DNA of 64,000 nucleotides, taken from IMG/VR virus record IMGVR_UViG_3300005529_000003, positions 1 through 64,000 of that record; one strand, 5' to 3'. The translations under genes and the position numbers were made by a program. The DNA comes from a virus. Every line of letters begins with the position of its first letter. The stretch's first letter is position 1. The notes beneath the pieces are model-generated. The model made no database searches and was not told where the DNA came from. It saw nothing but the letters and a program-made list of their open reading frames with translations. Positions 7,593 through 15,785 of this stretch are shown here, in pieces.

Positions 7593-7972
7593 TGACTGTG
7601 GACTTCGACGAATACCAGCAACACGCCGATCGCACCAGCGCCCGCAGAGGCTTCACGCTTTACAACACTGAACCTCCTCTCACCCCAGAAAAGAACTTCT
7701 CCTTCGTCACCCGCCTTGCAGCAGCCGGCCTGGGACTCGTTGGAGAGGGAGGCGAGGTATCGGAGCATTTGAAAAAGTGGCTAACGCACGGCCATTCTCT
7801 CAATGCTCAAGTGATTGAGAAAGAGCTTGGTGATGTTCTCTATTACATCGCTGAGATTGCTACGACGTTAAATCTTTCTCTGAATTCAATCGCAGAGAAT
7901 AACATCGATAAGCTCAGGAAACGGTACGGCGAGAAATTCTCGACCGAGAAGTCTATCAACCGCAAAGAGTAA
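7592..7972 (+). CDS. MazG-like nucleotide pyrophosphohydrolase
   Basis: 126 residues. The all-alpha NTP pyrophosphatase signature is present: GLVGEGGEVSEHLKKW (ExxE metal site), then EKELGDVLYYIAEIA (ExxD) and a final helix with KLRKRY. The enzyme splits dNTP or NTP to monophosphate and PPi. In phages it adjusts dNTP pools or lowers host alarmones. It sits beside the ribonucleotide reductase. Confidence 0.85.
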   Translation: MTVDFDEYQQHADRTSARRGFTLYNTEPPLTPEKNFSFVTRLAAAGLGLVGEGGEVSEHLKKWLTHGHSLNAQVIEKELGDVLYYIAEIATTLNLSLNSIAENNIDKLRKRYGEKFSTEKSINRKE

Positions 7973-7979
7973 AACATCA

Positions 7980-8345
7980 ATGCCAATTTATACAGACGAC
8001 GACGGCATCCTCGTTATCGACCCCTACGACAACGACGTCCTTTTTGTACGCACTGATCGACACGACGAGGACTCTTCTGAACAGGGGATCGCCATCTGTC
8101 TTATTCCAGCAGAAAAGAAAGATGACGACTCTGTCTCGTGCAAACCGGGCGTCTCCTTGAAGGAGGCGGGGTGTAAGGCCCTCATCATCTTGCCCTCCGT
8201 GGAAGATGCCGTCATCCTCCTCGAGCAAGTCACGAACTGTCTTACGGATCTCTGCAAGCTCGGCTCTTATTCTTCAGAGTCAGAAGAAGACGAAGAAGAA
8301 GTAGAAGAACCTTCTTCAGCGACAACGAGCGATACTCCGACATGA
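7980..8345 (+). CDS. Hypothetical acidic protein
   Basis: 121 residues, very rich in Asp/Glu; the last 30 residues are a Ser/Glu/Asp tail. The middle (GCKALIILPSVEDAVILLEQ) looks like a beta-alpha unit. No recognised family. The end overlaps the start of the next gene (ATGA-type overlap). Confidence 0.55.
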   Translation: MPIYTDDDGILVIDPYDNDVLFVRTDRHDEDSSEQGIAICLIPAEKKDDDSVSCKPGVSLKEAGCKALIILPSVEDAVILLEQVTNCLTDLCKLGSYSSESEEDEEEVEEPSSATTSDTPT

Positions 8346-8605
8346 TCGCTGTGAATGTCGTGACATGCCCTTGTTGCGGTCAGTCGATTTACTCTAGAGC
8401 ACGTCACGACTTCCGCTACTGCAACTGTGGCGAGGTGTGGGTCGATGGCGGTCTTGATTACTTCCGCTACCCTCTTCATACTGAGAAAGACAACCTCGAC
8501 GTGAAGACGTCTGTCGTTACCGTGGACGCAACGAGAGAGCAACTCTACCTCGACTACAAGAAATCTCGCAATCTCTTTGGCACTCTTCCCTCGACAGATC
8601 CATGA
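8342..8605 (+). CDS. Zinc-ribbon protein (DUF7695-like)
   Basis: 87 residues. Four cysteines in CPCCGQSIYSRARHDF and YCNCGEVWVDGG match a small zinc-ribbon family that I know from phages as DUF7695. Function unknown; possibly nucleic-acid or protein binding. Translationally coupled on both sides. Confidence 0.7.
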   Translation: MIAVNVVTCPCCGQSIYSRARHDFRYCNCGEVWVDGGLDYFRYPLHTEKDNLDVKTSVVTVDATREQLYLDYKKSRNLFGTLPSTDP

Positions 8606-8886
8606 CCACTGAAGCGCAGACGTTCCTTGAGTATTTGAAAGCCTCTGGTCCTCCTCCAGATAAGCCCGACCCTCGCCCCTTCTACAATCAAGCCGGCAAT
8701 ATCATTCACTGGTATTGGGGAAGTGATCGGTCGTATGAGAAGTCGATCTTCCACGAAAGAGATGATGGGCTAAAAGTCTGGATAGGCTCTTTGGAAATCT
8801 CGATGGAAACAAATCAAGTTGTCGGTGTGAAGATACACGGCGAAGCAATTAAGGGCCTTGAGCTTTCTAGAAAGACGGCGGTTTAG
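8602..8886 (+). CDS. Hypothetical protein
   Basis: 94 residues. Begins with a helix (AQTFLEYLKASG), then a Pro-rich linker and a beta-rich C-terminal half (HWYWGSDRSYEKSIFH, KVWIGSLEISMETN). No family recognised. Overlaps the zinc-ribbon gene by 4 nt and precedes ruvC by 5 nt. Confidence 0.55.
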   Translation: MTTEAQTFLEYLKASGPPPDKPDPRPFYNQAGNIIHWYWGSDRSYEKSIFHERDDGLKVWIGSLEISMETNQVVGVKIHGEAIKGLELSRKTAV

Positions 8887-8891
8887 TCATA

Positions 8892-9416
8892 GTGATCTAC
8901 GTCGGTATTGACATTGGCCTCGATGGCGCTCTCGCGGCCCTCTCAGAACAAGGCGAAGTCCTCTGCGTGTCGAGGATGCCACTCCTCAAGAACTCGCATA
9001 AACGCAACGAGATCTCCTCGCCTGCTCTCGCCTCCTGGCTTCTCGAACTGCTTGATCAGACCGGCTTCGTTGCCGCTGAAACACGAGTAGTGATGGAGTA
9101 CGTCCACTCGTTCGGTTATGAATCGAGGAGTTCGATGTTCTCGTTCGGGCGGTCGGATGGAAAGACGAGGGCCGTCCTGGAGGTCCTGGCGATCCCCTTC
9201 ACCGACGTGGACCCGAAGACCTGGCAGAAGGCTCTCTTCCCTTCTCGTACGAAGAAGGAGAACACGAAACTCGCCGCCATAGAGTATTGTGAGCAGAAGT
9301 GGGGACGGTTCTTGACGCAGGAGCTGGGGATTCATCAACTCACGGACGGCATGGCCGACGCCCTCTGCATCGCTGAATACGGGCGGACTATCTATGATTG
9401 GAGTTCAATTACATGA
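8892..9416 (+). CDS. ruvC: RuvC-like Holliday junction resolvase
   Basis: 174 residues, GTG start. RNase H-fold active-site carboxylates are in order: GIDIGLDGALAAL (Asp), VVMEYVH (Glu), TDGMADALCIAEYG (two Asp), with DPKTWQKAL and KKENTK between them as in phage and bacterial RuvC. It would resolve branched DNA before packaging or during recombination. Confidence 0.9.
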   Translation: MIYVGIDIGLDGALAALSEQGEVLCVSRMPLLKNSHKRNEISSPALASWLLELLDQTGFVAAETRVVMEYVHSFGYESRSSMFSFGRSDGKTRAVLEVLAIPFTDVDPKTWQKALFPSRTKKENTKLAAIEYCEQKWGRFLTQELGIHQLTDGMADALCIAEYGRTIYDWSSIT

Positions 9417-9727
9417 AGAAGTTTTTCGCGGGCGTTTTTATTTCTTCGCTCGTCTGGTTCTCCTTGATGTGTTTCTATCATCTGCCGATGGGTTTCTACC
9501 CACCCCAACAGAAGTTGCACAAACAAGAAATGCGGATGTTCGTCGGTTTCGCGCCTGAGTTAGCACACCCTGCCGAGACGTTCTCGTCTGGGTTCGCAGA
9601 CCGTAAAGGGAACTTCTCTGTCTACTCTTTCAAACACAAACGCCACTACGAGGAATTCGTGAACGGTGTTCGTGAATACTCCAACTTGCTTTACCAGTCG
9701 ATGAACTTCTTCGACGGGAAAGACTAA
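9413..9727 (+). CDS. Hypothetical membrane-anchored protein
   Basis: 104 residues from the ATG that overlaps the ruvC stop (ATGA). N-terminal KKFFAGVFISSLVWFSLMCFY is a membrane helix or signal anchor; the rest is soluble and basic. Could be a lysis accessory protein or a superinfection factor; no motif decides. Confidence 0.55.
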   Translation: MKKFFAGVFISSLVWFSLMCFYHLPMGFYPPQQKLHKQEMRMFVGFAPELAHPAETFSSGFADRKGNFSVYSFKHKRHYEEFVNGVREYSNLLYQSMNFFDGKD

Positions 9728-10008
9728 TGGGAGTCGATTTCTTCCCTTGCGATCGCTGCAGAAACACGATCTGCGACTGCGGCGATTACATTCGCTGCAA
9801 GGGCAAACGTTGCGACCGCGTCTGGTGTTGCTTTGATTGCGCGAAAGAAGACGGATACCTCTTCGATTCCGACCACGATGATTACGGCACTTGCTCTTTC
9901 TGTCGTAAAGAACAGGCTACCGAATCCGAACTCCTTCATCATGCCCTTGATCTCTTGAAGATGACCAGGGCGAAACTCCTCAAGTCCTGGATTAACGAGA
10001 ACAAGTAA
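9727..10008 (+). CDS. Cysteine-rich zinc-binding protein
   Basis: 93 residues with about a dozen cysteines: CDRCRNTICDCGDYIRC, CDRVWCCFDC, CSFC. This is a treble-clef or PHD-like zinc domain followed by a C-terminal helix. It begins on the last base of the previous stop (TAATG). Probably a protein-binding adaptor; target unknown. Confidence 0.6.
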   Translation: MGVDFFPCDRCRNTICDCGDYIRCKGKRCDRVWCCFDCAKEDGYLFDSDHDDYGTCSFCRKEQATESELLHHALDLLKMTRAKLLKSWINENK

Positions 10009-10515
10009 GTGGAAATCCAAAAACACGACGACCTCTACCCGCACGATAAAGAACGCTTGACGGCTGTCTACCAGCAGTTCGTGACGAAGGACTCAGGAAA
10101 GCGGCAGGACTTCGACACAGGGGCCGTTCGAGATACGGACGAGAACAAGCCTCAGTACGAGCTGATCCCCTTCAGTCCTCACCGTAGAGTCGCTGAGCTG
10201 TACGCACGGGGCGGCAAGAAGTACCAGCCCCGCAACTGGGAGAAGGGGATGCCCTTCTCTCGCGTTCTCGGCTCGCTCCTTCGCCATGTCTACGCCTGGG
10301 CCGAAGGAGAGCGTTCAGAGGACCACCTGGCGGCTGTGATTTTTAACTCTTATGCTTTGATGTATTACGAGGAGCAAATCCTCAAGGGCCTCCTGCCGGC
10401 TGATCTGGACGACCTCGGCGTCTTGAAAGAACGTGAAGTCTATGTCTCGCCCTTACCAGTGATCGCAGAGATCAACCCCGTCATCCAGATCAAGGAAGGG
10501 CCTGCTCCGCCATGA
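10009..10515 (+). CDS. dATP/dGTP diphosphohydrolase-like protein (DUF5664 type)
   Basis: 168 residues, GTG start directly after the previous stop. The domain reads FDTGAVRDTDENKPQYELI, RVAELYARGGKKYQPRNWEKG, RHVYAWAEGERSEDHLAA and FNSYALMYYE, which I recognise as the phage DUF5664 family, now described as a dATP/dGTP diphosphohydrolase N-terminal domain and related to MazZ of the 2-aminoadenine pathway. It would remove standard purine dNTPs. No purZ or datZ is in the window. Function from family only. Confidence 0.72.
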   Translation: MEIQKHDDLYPHDKERLTAVYQQFVTKDSGKRQDFDTGAVRDTDENKPQYELIPFSPHRRVAELYARGGKKYQPRNWEKGMPFSRVLGSLLRHVYAWAEGERSEDHLAAVIFNSYALMYYEEQILKGLLPADLDDLGVLKEREVYVSPLPVIAEINPVIQIKEGPAPP

Positions 10516-10727
10516 ACAAAGAACAAGACGAAGCGGTGAGACGGATCGAAGCCGCGTTCAACCGCCTCGCTTTCGTCTTCGCGTGCGGTTTCGGGGCGGT
10601 CTGTTACATTCTCCACAAAGCGCAACAAGTCACGCCGATCGCCGACGCGACTCAACTACTTCACAAACTCGACAAGTTTGTTGACAAGCTCAACACGCTT
10701 CTCGACCGAGTACTCCCTCTTATCTAA
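10512..10727 (+). CDS. Small membrane protein with C-terminal coiled coil
   Basis: 71 residues: acidic N-terminus, one membrane helix (FVFACGFGAVCYILHK), then an amphipathic heptad region (LLHKLDKFVDKLNTLLDRVL). Resembles spanin- or holin-associated proteins in layout only. Overlaps the previous gene by 4 nt. Confidence 0.5.
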   Translation: MNKEQDEAVRRIEAAFNRLAFVFACGFGAVCYILHKAQQVTPIADATQLLHKLDKFVDKLNTLLDRVLPLI

Positions 10728-10741
10728 CTTCGTAAACATCG

Positions 10742-10867
10742 ATGGATAAGTTTCCGGACATTGAGCCGATGATTAAAAGCCTTGGGTGTGTCTTCTTCAT
10801 CCTCGGTTTCTCTACCGCCTGTGTGTTGGCGTCAATCGGACTTCTTCTTTGGAGTATCTATCAATGA
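10742..10867 (+). CDS. Micro-membrane protein (41 aa)
   Basis: A 41-residue frame, MDKFPDIEPMIKSLG followed by one long hydrophobic helix ending LLLWSIYQ. It ends in an ATGA overlap with the next small gene, which supports both as real. No known family. It is one of three adjacent single-helix proteins (10512, 10742, 10864). Confidence 0.5.
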   Translation: MDKFPDIEPMIKSLGCVFFILGFSTACVLASIGLLLWSIYQ

Positions 10868-10959
10868 ACTTCTTTGAAGGCTTCTTTCTCTCCTTGCTCC
10901 TCTGCGTGCTTTTCCTCTTTCTTCTGGCGGCGTACTTCGCTTCTCGTTGGATGCAGTAA
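10864..10959 (+). CDS. Micro-membrane protein (31 aa)
   Basis: 31 residues, almost entirely one hydrophobic helix (LSLLLCVLFLFLLAAYFA) with an Arg near the end. Start overlaps the previous stop (ATGA) and its stop overlaps the next ATG (TAATG). The chained overlaps argue for translation. Function unknown; holin-like size. Confidence 0.5.
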   Translation: MNFFEGFFLSLLLCVLFLFLLAAYFASRWMQ

Positions 10960-11528
10960 TGACTCTACCTCTTCGTATCAATCTTCATGGTGGTAGCGGT
11001 GTTGGTAAATCTGCTTTGGCCGCTCGCCTCTTCGCAGACCTCAAGGCAGCAGGGATCGAGAAGCTCGAACTCGTCAAGGAGTGGATCAAGCAGTGGGCGT
11101 GGGAGGGAAAGACGTGTGACGAGTTCGACCAGTGCAAGGTATTCGGTGAGCAGCTTTACGCAGAGCATTCTCTCTTGAAGCTTGGCGTCTCTCTGATCAC
11201 CGACTCGCCGATTCAGATGCAGATCCCGTACGTCTTGCGGTCGAAAGAAAAGTCCACCGCCCTCCTCTTCGCTCGCGGGCTGACAGACATCGCCTCGTCG
11301 TTCGACAAGCGGTGGTCGCACATCGACTTCTTCGTCGATCGGTCGTTCGTCTTCAAGCAAGCGGACGGAAGGTACGAGGACCTGAACGGAGCTAAAGAGA
11401 TGGACCTGGCGATCGTGCGACACCTGGGGACAGTAAGTGACGGCAATTTCTTCGTCATCAAACCTGTGAAGGATTACGACTTCATCTTGAGAACTTGCAA
11501 GAAGGCGTTGTCAGAACAATGTACCTAG
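10959..11528 (+). CDS. P-loop ATPase/kinase (NadR/AAA_28-like)
   Basis: 189 residues from the ATG coupled to the previous stop. Walker A is GGSGVGKSAL at residues 10-19; a DSP motif (LITDSPIQ) and FFVDRSF correspond to the Walker B and lid area of deoxynucleoside- or NadR-type kinases. It likely phosphorylates a nucleoside, nucleotide or NMN-type substrate; the neighbourhood favours nucleotide salvage. Confidence 0.65.
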   Translation: MTLPLRINLHGGSGVGKSALAARLFADLKAAGIEKLELVKEWIKQWAWEGKTCDEFDQCKVFGEQLYAEHSLLKLGVSLITDSPIQMQIPYVLRSKEKSTALLFARGLTDIASSFDKRWSHIDFFVDRSFVFKQADGRYEDLNGAKEMDLAIVRHLGTVSDGNFFVIKPVKDYDFILRTCKKALSEQCT

Positions 11529-11932
11529 TTTACACAGCCGGCCCTATTCGCTCCAAGAAGGGCCTCTACCATATCGAGCAGAACATCCGTCGCGCTGAAG
11601 GTGTTGCTCTTGAACTCTGGCGAATGGGATTTGCTGTTTTGTGCCCACACGCTAACACGAGACACTTTGACGGAGCCTTGATCGACGGTGACGAGACGGA
11701 CTTCTTCAAGGACGCCGACCTCTGGCTTAAAGGCGATTTCGAGATGCTCAAGCGTTGCGACCTCATCGTCATGCTGCCGGGCTGGATGGACTCCAAAGGC
11801 GCGACGGCTGAATACGAGTACGCCCTCGAACTCCGCCTCCCCGTCTTTCACTGGCCTGGAGCGAAAGAAGAACTCCAGATGATCGGCTCCGGTAAGATCG
11901 CCTTGAAGAAGAACAACACATGGAAATCTTGA
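11519..11932 (+). CDS. DUF4406 / nucleoside 2-deoxyribosyltransferase-like protein
   Basis: 137 residues; the ATG overlaps the end of the previous gene. Motifs: YTAGPIRSKKG at the start, LWRMGFAVLCPH, KRCDLIVMLPGWMDSKGA and EYEYALELRLP, the standard pattern of DUF4406/nucleoside deoxyribosyltransferases. Such enzymes exchange bases on 2'-deoxynucleosides, or cleave dNMPs to free base. Fits the dNTP-pool cluster. Confidence 0.82.
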   Translation: MYLVYTAGPIRSKKGLYHIEQNIRRAEGVALELWRMGFAVLCPHANTRHFDGALIDGDETDFFKDADLWLKGDFEMLKRCDLIVMLPGWMDSKGATAEYEYALELRLPVFHWPGAKEELQMIGSGKIALKKNNTWKS

Positions 11933-12564
11933 CTACTCCTGGATCTTCTGGTCATTCGTTCTCGCCCTTGAGCATCGCGTTTTATCACCTCGTCGCCCTC
12001 CTGGCGACGTATACGCCGTGGTCGCCGCCCGACTTCCTGGTCGAGAACAACCGATTCCAGCAGGCTCTCTACGTCGTCGCCCACGACCACCAGATCGCTA
12101 ACGTGGACTTCACCGATCGCTGGGAGTACTCCCAGGAAGCAGGAGACTTTGTTCGCTTCCGCGATCCGCCACGTCACTTTCTCGACTGGATGAAATGCAC
12201 GGCGTGGGAGGTTCTTCATTACCCTCGCGTCGAAGAAGTCGATCGCTTTCCACTCTGCGTCTATGGCGAACACTCACGCCTCGTTCGCATCCACCAGGAT
12301 CATGTTGACCTCTTCAAACTCCGTGGCGAGGTACTTGGTGGCTACGAAGGAGATAAATGGTTCGAGCTGGCGAATCATCTTGACGAATTCTGGAAAGCGT
12401 GGGAACTTATGTACGCCGCTCATGGTGCTGGCGATTACTTCTATCGCCGCCAGCAACTCCACAAGCTTCGCGAAATGCTCGGTGAGGACAACTGGAGGAA
12501 GGCGATCATGCCTCCTGTCGTTCCTGCTCACCTCCTTGAGCCACACCTCCTTACGAAAGAATAA
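11920..12564 (+). CDS. Hypothetical protein
   Basis: 214 residues, overlapping the previous gene by 13 nt. Rich in aromatic residues (YHLVALLATYTPWSPPDFL, WMKCTAWEVLHY, YYFYRRQQLHKLREMLG); mainly helical by eye. No catalytic motif recognised. Position suggests a role linked to nucleotide metabolism or replication, by context only. Confidence 0.6.
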   Translation: MEILTTPGSSGHSFSPLSIAFYHLVALLATYTPWSPPDFLVENNRFQQALYVVAHDHQIANVDFTDRWEYSQEAGDFVRFRDPPRHFLDWMKCTAWEVLHYPRVEEVDRFPLCVYGEHSRLVRIHQDHVDLFKLRGEVLGGYEGDKWFELANHLDEFWKAWELMYAAHGAGDYFYRRQQLHKLREMLGEDNWRKAIMPPVVPAHLLEPHLLTKE

Positions 12565-12581
12565 GATTTCACTCTTAAATC

Positions 12582-12854
12582 ATGAGCGAACACGAAGACT
12601 TGCTGGAGAAGATCTCTGACCTGGAAGACAAGCTCGACGACATCATCGACGCAATCGACAACGTTCAGACGATCGTCCTTCCTCTCCTGAAAGGTCGTGA
12701 AGTTTCTTTCAACAGCAATGTCAGCAGACCGCCTTACCATTATGCGAGTTCTGGGGTTGTCACTGAAATTACTCCTGACAATCGCGTTCTCGTCTTGCAA
12801 AAGAACGGTGAGACGATATCCGTTGACCCTTGTTATTTGAAGGCGATTACATGA
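12582..12854 (+). CDS. Coiled-coil protein with C-terminal beta domain
   Basis: 90 residues: residues 1-32 form a strongly acidic heptad coil (LLEKISDLEDKLDDIIDAID), then a beta-rich part (GVVTEITPDNRVLVLQKNG) like a small SH3/KOW-type barrel. Its stop overlaps the thymidylate synthase ATG (ATGA). Confidence 0.6.
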   Translation: MSEHEDLLEKISDLEDKLDDIIDAIDNVQTIVLPLLKGREVSFNSNVSRPPYHYASSGVVTEITPDNRVLVLQKNGETISVDPCYLKAIT

Positions 12855-13684
12855 ACACTGTCGATCTGACTTACGCCACCTTGATCAAGACGATCCTGGA
12901 GGAAGGTGATGAGATTCGCACAAGGAACTCGAACGTCCGCAGGATCATCGGAGAGAAGGTCGTTTTCAACCACGCTCCCTTGATCTCCGTTCGCAAGACG
13001 GCATGGAAGAACGCCCTTAGAGAATGGGAGTGGTTCATGAGCGGCCAAAGCGACATCCGATCTCTTCACCCTTCTGTTCACTCATGGTGGCTTCCTTGGG
13101 CTGATGAGAACCAAGTTGTTAAGAACAACTACTCCGAACAATTCCGTTGCTTTGTTGGGGGCATCCACAATCACGAAACGGATTCGATTGAGATGATCAC
13201 TCTTGATCAAATCGAAGCTCTTATAGACGGAATCAAGAACCACCCCTCCTCTCGCCGGAATGTCATTACGACCTGGAACACTGCTGAGATGTTTCACACA
13301 CAGACGCCTATCACGAACTGTCACGGTACTGTCATTCAAGCGTTCGTCGATCCCCAGAACCGTCTACACCTAACGACCTATCAACGGAGCGTGGACGTCA
13401 TCTGTGGGCTTCCTCACAACTGGATTCAGTACTGGGCCTTCCTCCTCTGGCTCGCGGAGAGAGGCGGACGAGAAGTCGGCTCGTTGATCTGGATCGGCGG
13501 CGATGTTCACGTCTACGAGGCTCACGAAATACTGGCGAAGAAGATCGTCATGGAGGCCGCGAATGTCATGAAGACGCCAAGTCTGATTTACGACCCGACT
13601 TCAGACGACTTCAAGGCAGAAGATTTCAAGCTCGATTGCGATTATTCGCCTATCATTACTGATAAGGCTGAGATGATTGTTTGA
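12851..13684 (+). CDS. thyA: Thymidylate synthase (ThyA family)
   Basis: 277 residues. Substrate-binding and catalytic parts are visible: an RRNVITTWN segment, the nucleophile in TNCHGTVIQ (about residue 156), then the dUMP-binding YQRSVDVICGLPHNW, in which Asn after LPH keeps the dUMP-type residue (Asp would indicate a dCMP hydroxymethylase). The loop before the nucleophile lacks the usual PPCH. It makes dTMP from dUMP with methylene-tetrahydrofolate; together with the reductase it supplies DNA precursors. Confidence 0.85.
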   Translation: MNTVDLTYATLIKTILEEGDEIRTRNSNVRRIIGEKVVFNHAPLISVRKTAWKNALREWEWFMSGQSDIRSLHPSVHSWWLPWADENQVVKNNYSEQFRCFVGGIHNHETDSIEMITLDQIEALIDGIKNHPSSRRNVITTWNTAEMFHTQTPITNCHGTVIQAFVDPQNRLHLTTYQRSVDVICGLPHNWIQYWAFLLWLAERGGREVGSLIWIGGDVHVYEAHEILAKKIVMEAANVMKTPSLIYDPTSDDFKAEDFKLDCDYSPIITDKAEMIV

Positions 13685-13711
13685 TTCACAAGTATGAAAG
13701 TTAGCTAGTCA

Positions 13712-14605
13712 ATGCCTGGTGGTCTTTTCTTCACACGCCCCTGTCCCCTCCTCTACTCTCCTGGGTCATCGGTTGGGTTGTTCTTCCAGAGCGACCCTCA
13801 CTTTGGCGCTTCGGACGTTGATTACGACCTCCTCGACCAGGAGCGTAAGAAAGTCCTGAAGCGGGGCGACCGCCTCTGTGTCAACGGTGACGTCTTCGAC
13901 GCAATCCTGACGCGGGACACGAAGCGGTACGAGCCAACGAAGTTGCACAAGTCGCTCCAGGGCAGGAACGACCTCCTCAACGGAGCGATCGACATGGCGT
14001 ACTCCTACTACGCCCCTCTCGCTTCCCGCATCGACATGATAGGAACAGGAAACCATGAGTCAGCACTAGAGAAGCACCACAACGTCGATCCCATCTCCTT
14101 GCTCGTCAAGCGATTGAATCAACTCCCCGACACCCAGATCGCTTACGGTGGGTACGCCGGCTTCGTTCAGTACTCCTTCCAGGACAAGCCCCAGAACTTC
14201 CAGCCGCAGAAGTTCACCGTCTTCTACTGGCACGGCTCTGGAGGCGGTAACTCGCTTGCATCCTCGGCCAGTGAGTTCGAGAAGAAGGGGTTCATCGAAG
14301 GTGCGGACGTTTTCTGGATCGCCCACAAGCATACGAGGATGGCGATCGAAGTCGAGCGACTCTCCTGCCCCCCGAGCGGCCACAAGCCCGTCCTCCGCAA
14401 GCAGTGGAACATCCGCACGGGGAGCTACTTCAAGACCTACGAAGGCCAAAGTCCGCAGGAGTTCAAGGAGTTCGGCAGGCTCTCTAACTTCGCCGCTGAC
14501 GCCCTTTTACCGCCTCAAGGGAGAGGGGGAATCCGCCTCGTGCTAACTTTCGACAGGAAGACGGGGAAGCGGAACGACACGAAAGTCGAGCTGTACTCGT
14601 CTTGA
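13712..14605 (+). CDS. Metallophosphoesterase
   Basis: 297 residues. Calcineurin-like motifs in order: FFQSDPHFG (D-x-H), VNGDVFD (GD), GTGNHES (GNHE), FYWHGSG (H) and WIAHKHT (GHxH-like, here AHKH). This binds two metal ions and hydrolyses phosphodiesters or phosphomonoesters; phage members can be nucleases or cyclic-nucleotide phosphodiesterases. The first 15 residues are hydrophobic and may not be part of the domain. Confidence 0.85.
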   Translation: MPGGLFFTRPCPLLYSPGSSVGLFFQSDPHFGASDVDYDLLDQERKKVLKRGDRLCVNGDVFDAILTRDTKRYEPTKLHKSLQGRNDLLNGAIDMAYSYYAPLASRIDMIGTGNHESALEKHHNVDPISLLVKRLNQLPDTQIAYGGYAGFVQYSFQDKPQNFQPQKFTVFYWHGSGGGNSLASSASEFEKKGFIEGADVFWIAHKHTRMAIEVERLSCPPSGHKPVLRKQWNIRTGSYFKTYEGQSPQEFKEFGRLSNFAADALLPPQGRGGIRLVLTFDRKTGKRNDTKVELYSS

Positions 14606-14726
14606 ACTGATTTATGAACGGATTCTTGCACACGTTTGATTCTTTCTAAAGTCTTATTCTTCCTCCACTTGCGAAGAAATTGACCAAAGTTATGAACAGA
14701 AAACACAGAAAGTTGAACTGATTTTC

Positions 14727-15023
14727 GTGGACACTCACTCCCTCCTCCTTGTCGCTGCCGCCGTTGCCTCTGGGGCTCTTTGCTTCCTCACTGCCGCTGT
14801 TCATCATCTTGCAAAGGAAATGAAGAAGGCCAACAAACAAGTGCTGCGCATCAGGAAGACGCAGCAAACGCTCTGCGACGTCCTCGACCGCGTCGTGGAC
14901 CTCCACAACACCGCCGCGAACTGCTTCCACCAGGACCTCCAGGCGATCCAGCAGACGATCCACGCACTTGTCCAGTCGAACATCGAAAATACAAACGGCG
15001 GCAACAGCGGAGGTTCGCTGTAA
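14727..15023 (+). CDS. Membrane protein with cytoplasmic or periplasmic coiled coil
   Basis: 98 residues, GTG start. One N-terminal membrane helix (LLLVAAAVASGALCFLTAAV), then a long helix with heptads (ADLHNTAANCF-like region, QAIQQTIHALVQ) and a Gly/Asn tail. Layout resembles i-spanins, but the Lys-rich stretch after the helix is also seen in phage membrane regulators. Function unknown. Confidence 0.5.
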   Translation: MDTHSLLLVAAAVASGALCFLTAAVHHLAKEMKKANKQVLRIRKTQQTLCDVLDRVVDLHNTAANCFHQDLQAIQQTIHALVQSNIENTNGGNSGGSL

Positions 15024-15027
15024 CGCC

Positions 15028-15576
15028 ATGACAGAAATCATCACCCCCACTTCGACGAAATCTGTCATGCGTCACAAGTCGAACGCTTCTCCGTACCGAT
15101 TTTTTCTAGCCTCCGCCAACGACCTTCCGTTGCTTGCAGAGATGGAGAAACAAGATTCAAGCCGAGAAGACTACTTCACGCTCCGCTCGTTCCAGAGGCA
15201 CCACTCGAACTCCAATGCCCTCATCCTCATCGCGAGATGTTCCTCGACAGGAAAGACCCTCGGGTACATTGCTACAAGGACCAGGCTACACGATATACTC
15301 GTGTCCAACTGGGCTGTATTTTCTCGACTTACGTCGGAGGATATTGATGAAGCGGTTGGGCTTGCCCTCGTGCGTAAGCTCAACAACCTCCCAGACGATT
15401 ACTCTGCATATCGACGTAAGATCGTGACTGTCTTCGTCCGTGAACGCAACCTGAAAGAGCAGTTGTTTTGGAAGAAAGCGGGATTTCGTTGCGAGAAGAT
15501 CCTCGACTCGTTCTTCGATTTTCCTCCTGACGCCGCTTATTTATTCCGTCGCCGCAGCATCACAAAGAACTCTTGA
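15028..15576 (+). CDS. GNAT-family acetyltransferase
   Basis: 182 residues. N-terminal FFLASANDLPLLAEMEKQD matches the start of a GNAT domain, and the C-terminal part (KIVTVFVRERNLKEQLFWKKAGF) matches motif B with the Asn-containing GNAT signature. The acetyl-CoA loop (usually Q/RxxGxG/A) is weak here. A related but better-preserved RimI-type protein lies at 24707-25291. Substrate unknown. Confidence 0.7.
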   Translation: MTEIITPTSTKSVMRHKSNASPYRFFLASANDLPLLAEMEKQDSSREDYFTLRSFQRHHSNSNALILIARCSSTGKTLGYIATRTRLHDILVSNWAVFSRLTSEDIDEAVGLALVRKLNNLPDDYSAYRRKIVTVFVRERNLKEQLFWKKAGFRCEKILDSFFDFPPDAAYLFRRRSITKNS

Positions 15577-15581
15577 TCCGC

Positions 15582-15776
15582 ATGTCAGTTGTTAAAGAAG
15601 AAGCCACCGTCTATTTCAGTTCCGACGCTTCCATGAACGTCACGGCAACCCCACTAGATAATCTTGAATTCACCCTTCAGGACAACACTCGTATCATCAC
15701 GGTCGTTACTACTCGAGAAGTTCTTCAACGGGCCTTCAGAATGCTTGGATCATTCCTCGCCGCTGGCGCTGACTGA
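15582..15776 (+). CDS. Hypothetical protein
   Basis: 64 residues from the ATG (a TTG 9 nt upstream overlaps the previous stop). Beta-rich first half (EATVYFSSDASMNV, FTLQDNTRIITVVTT), helical C-terminus. No family recognised. Confidence 0.45.
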   Translation: MSVVKEEATVYFSSDASMNVTATPLDNLEFTLQDNTRIITVVTTREVLQRAFRMLGSFLAAGAD

Positions 15777-15785
15777 GAACTCACG

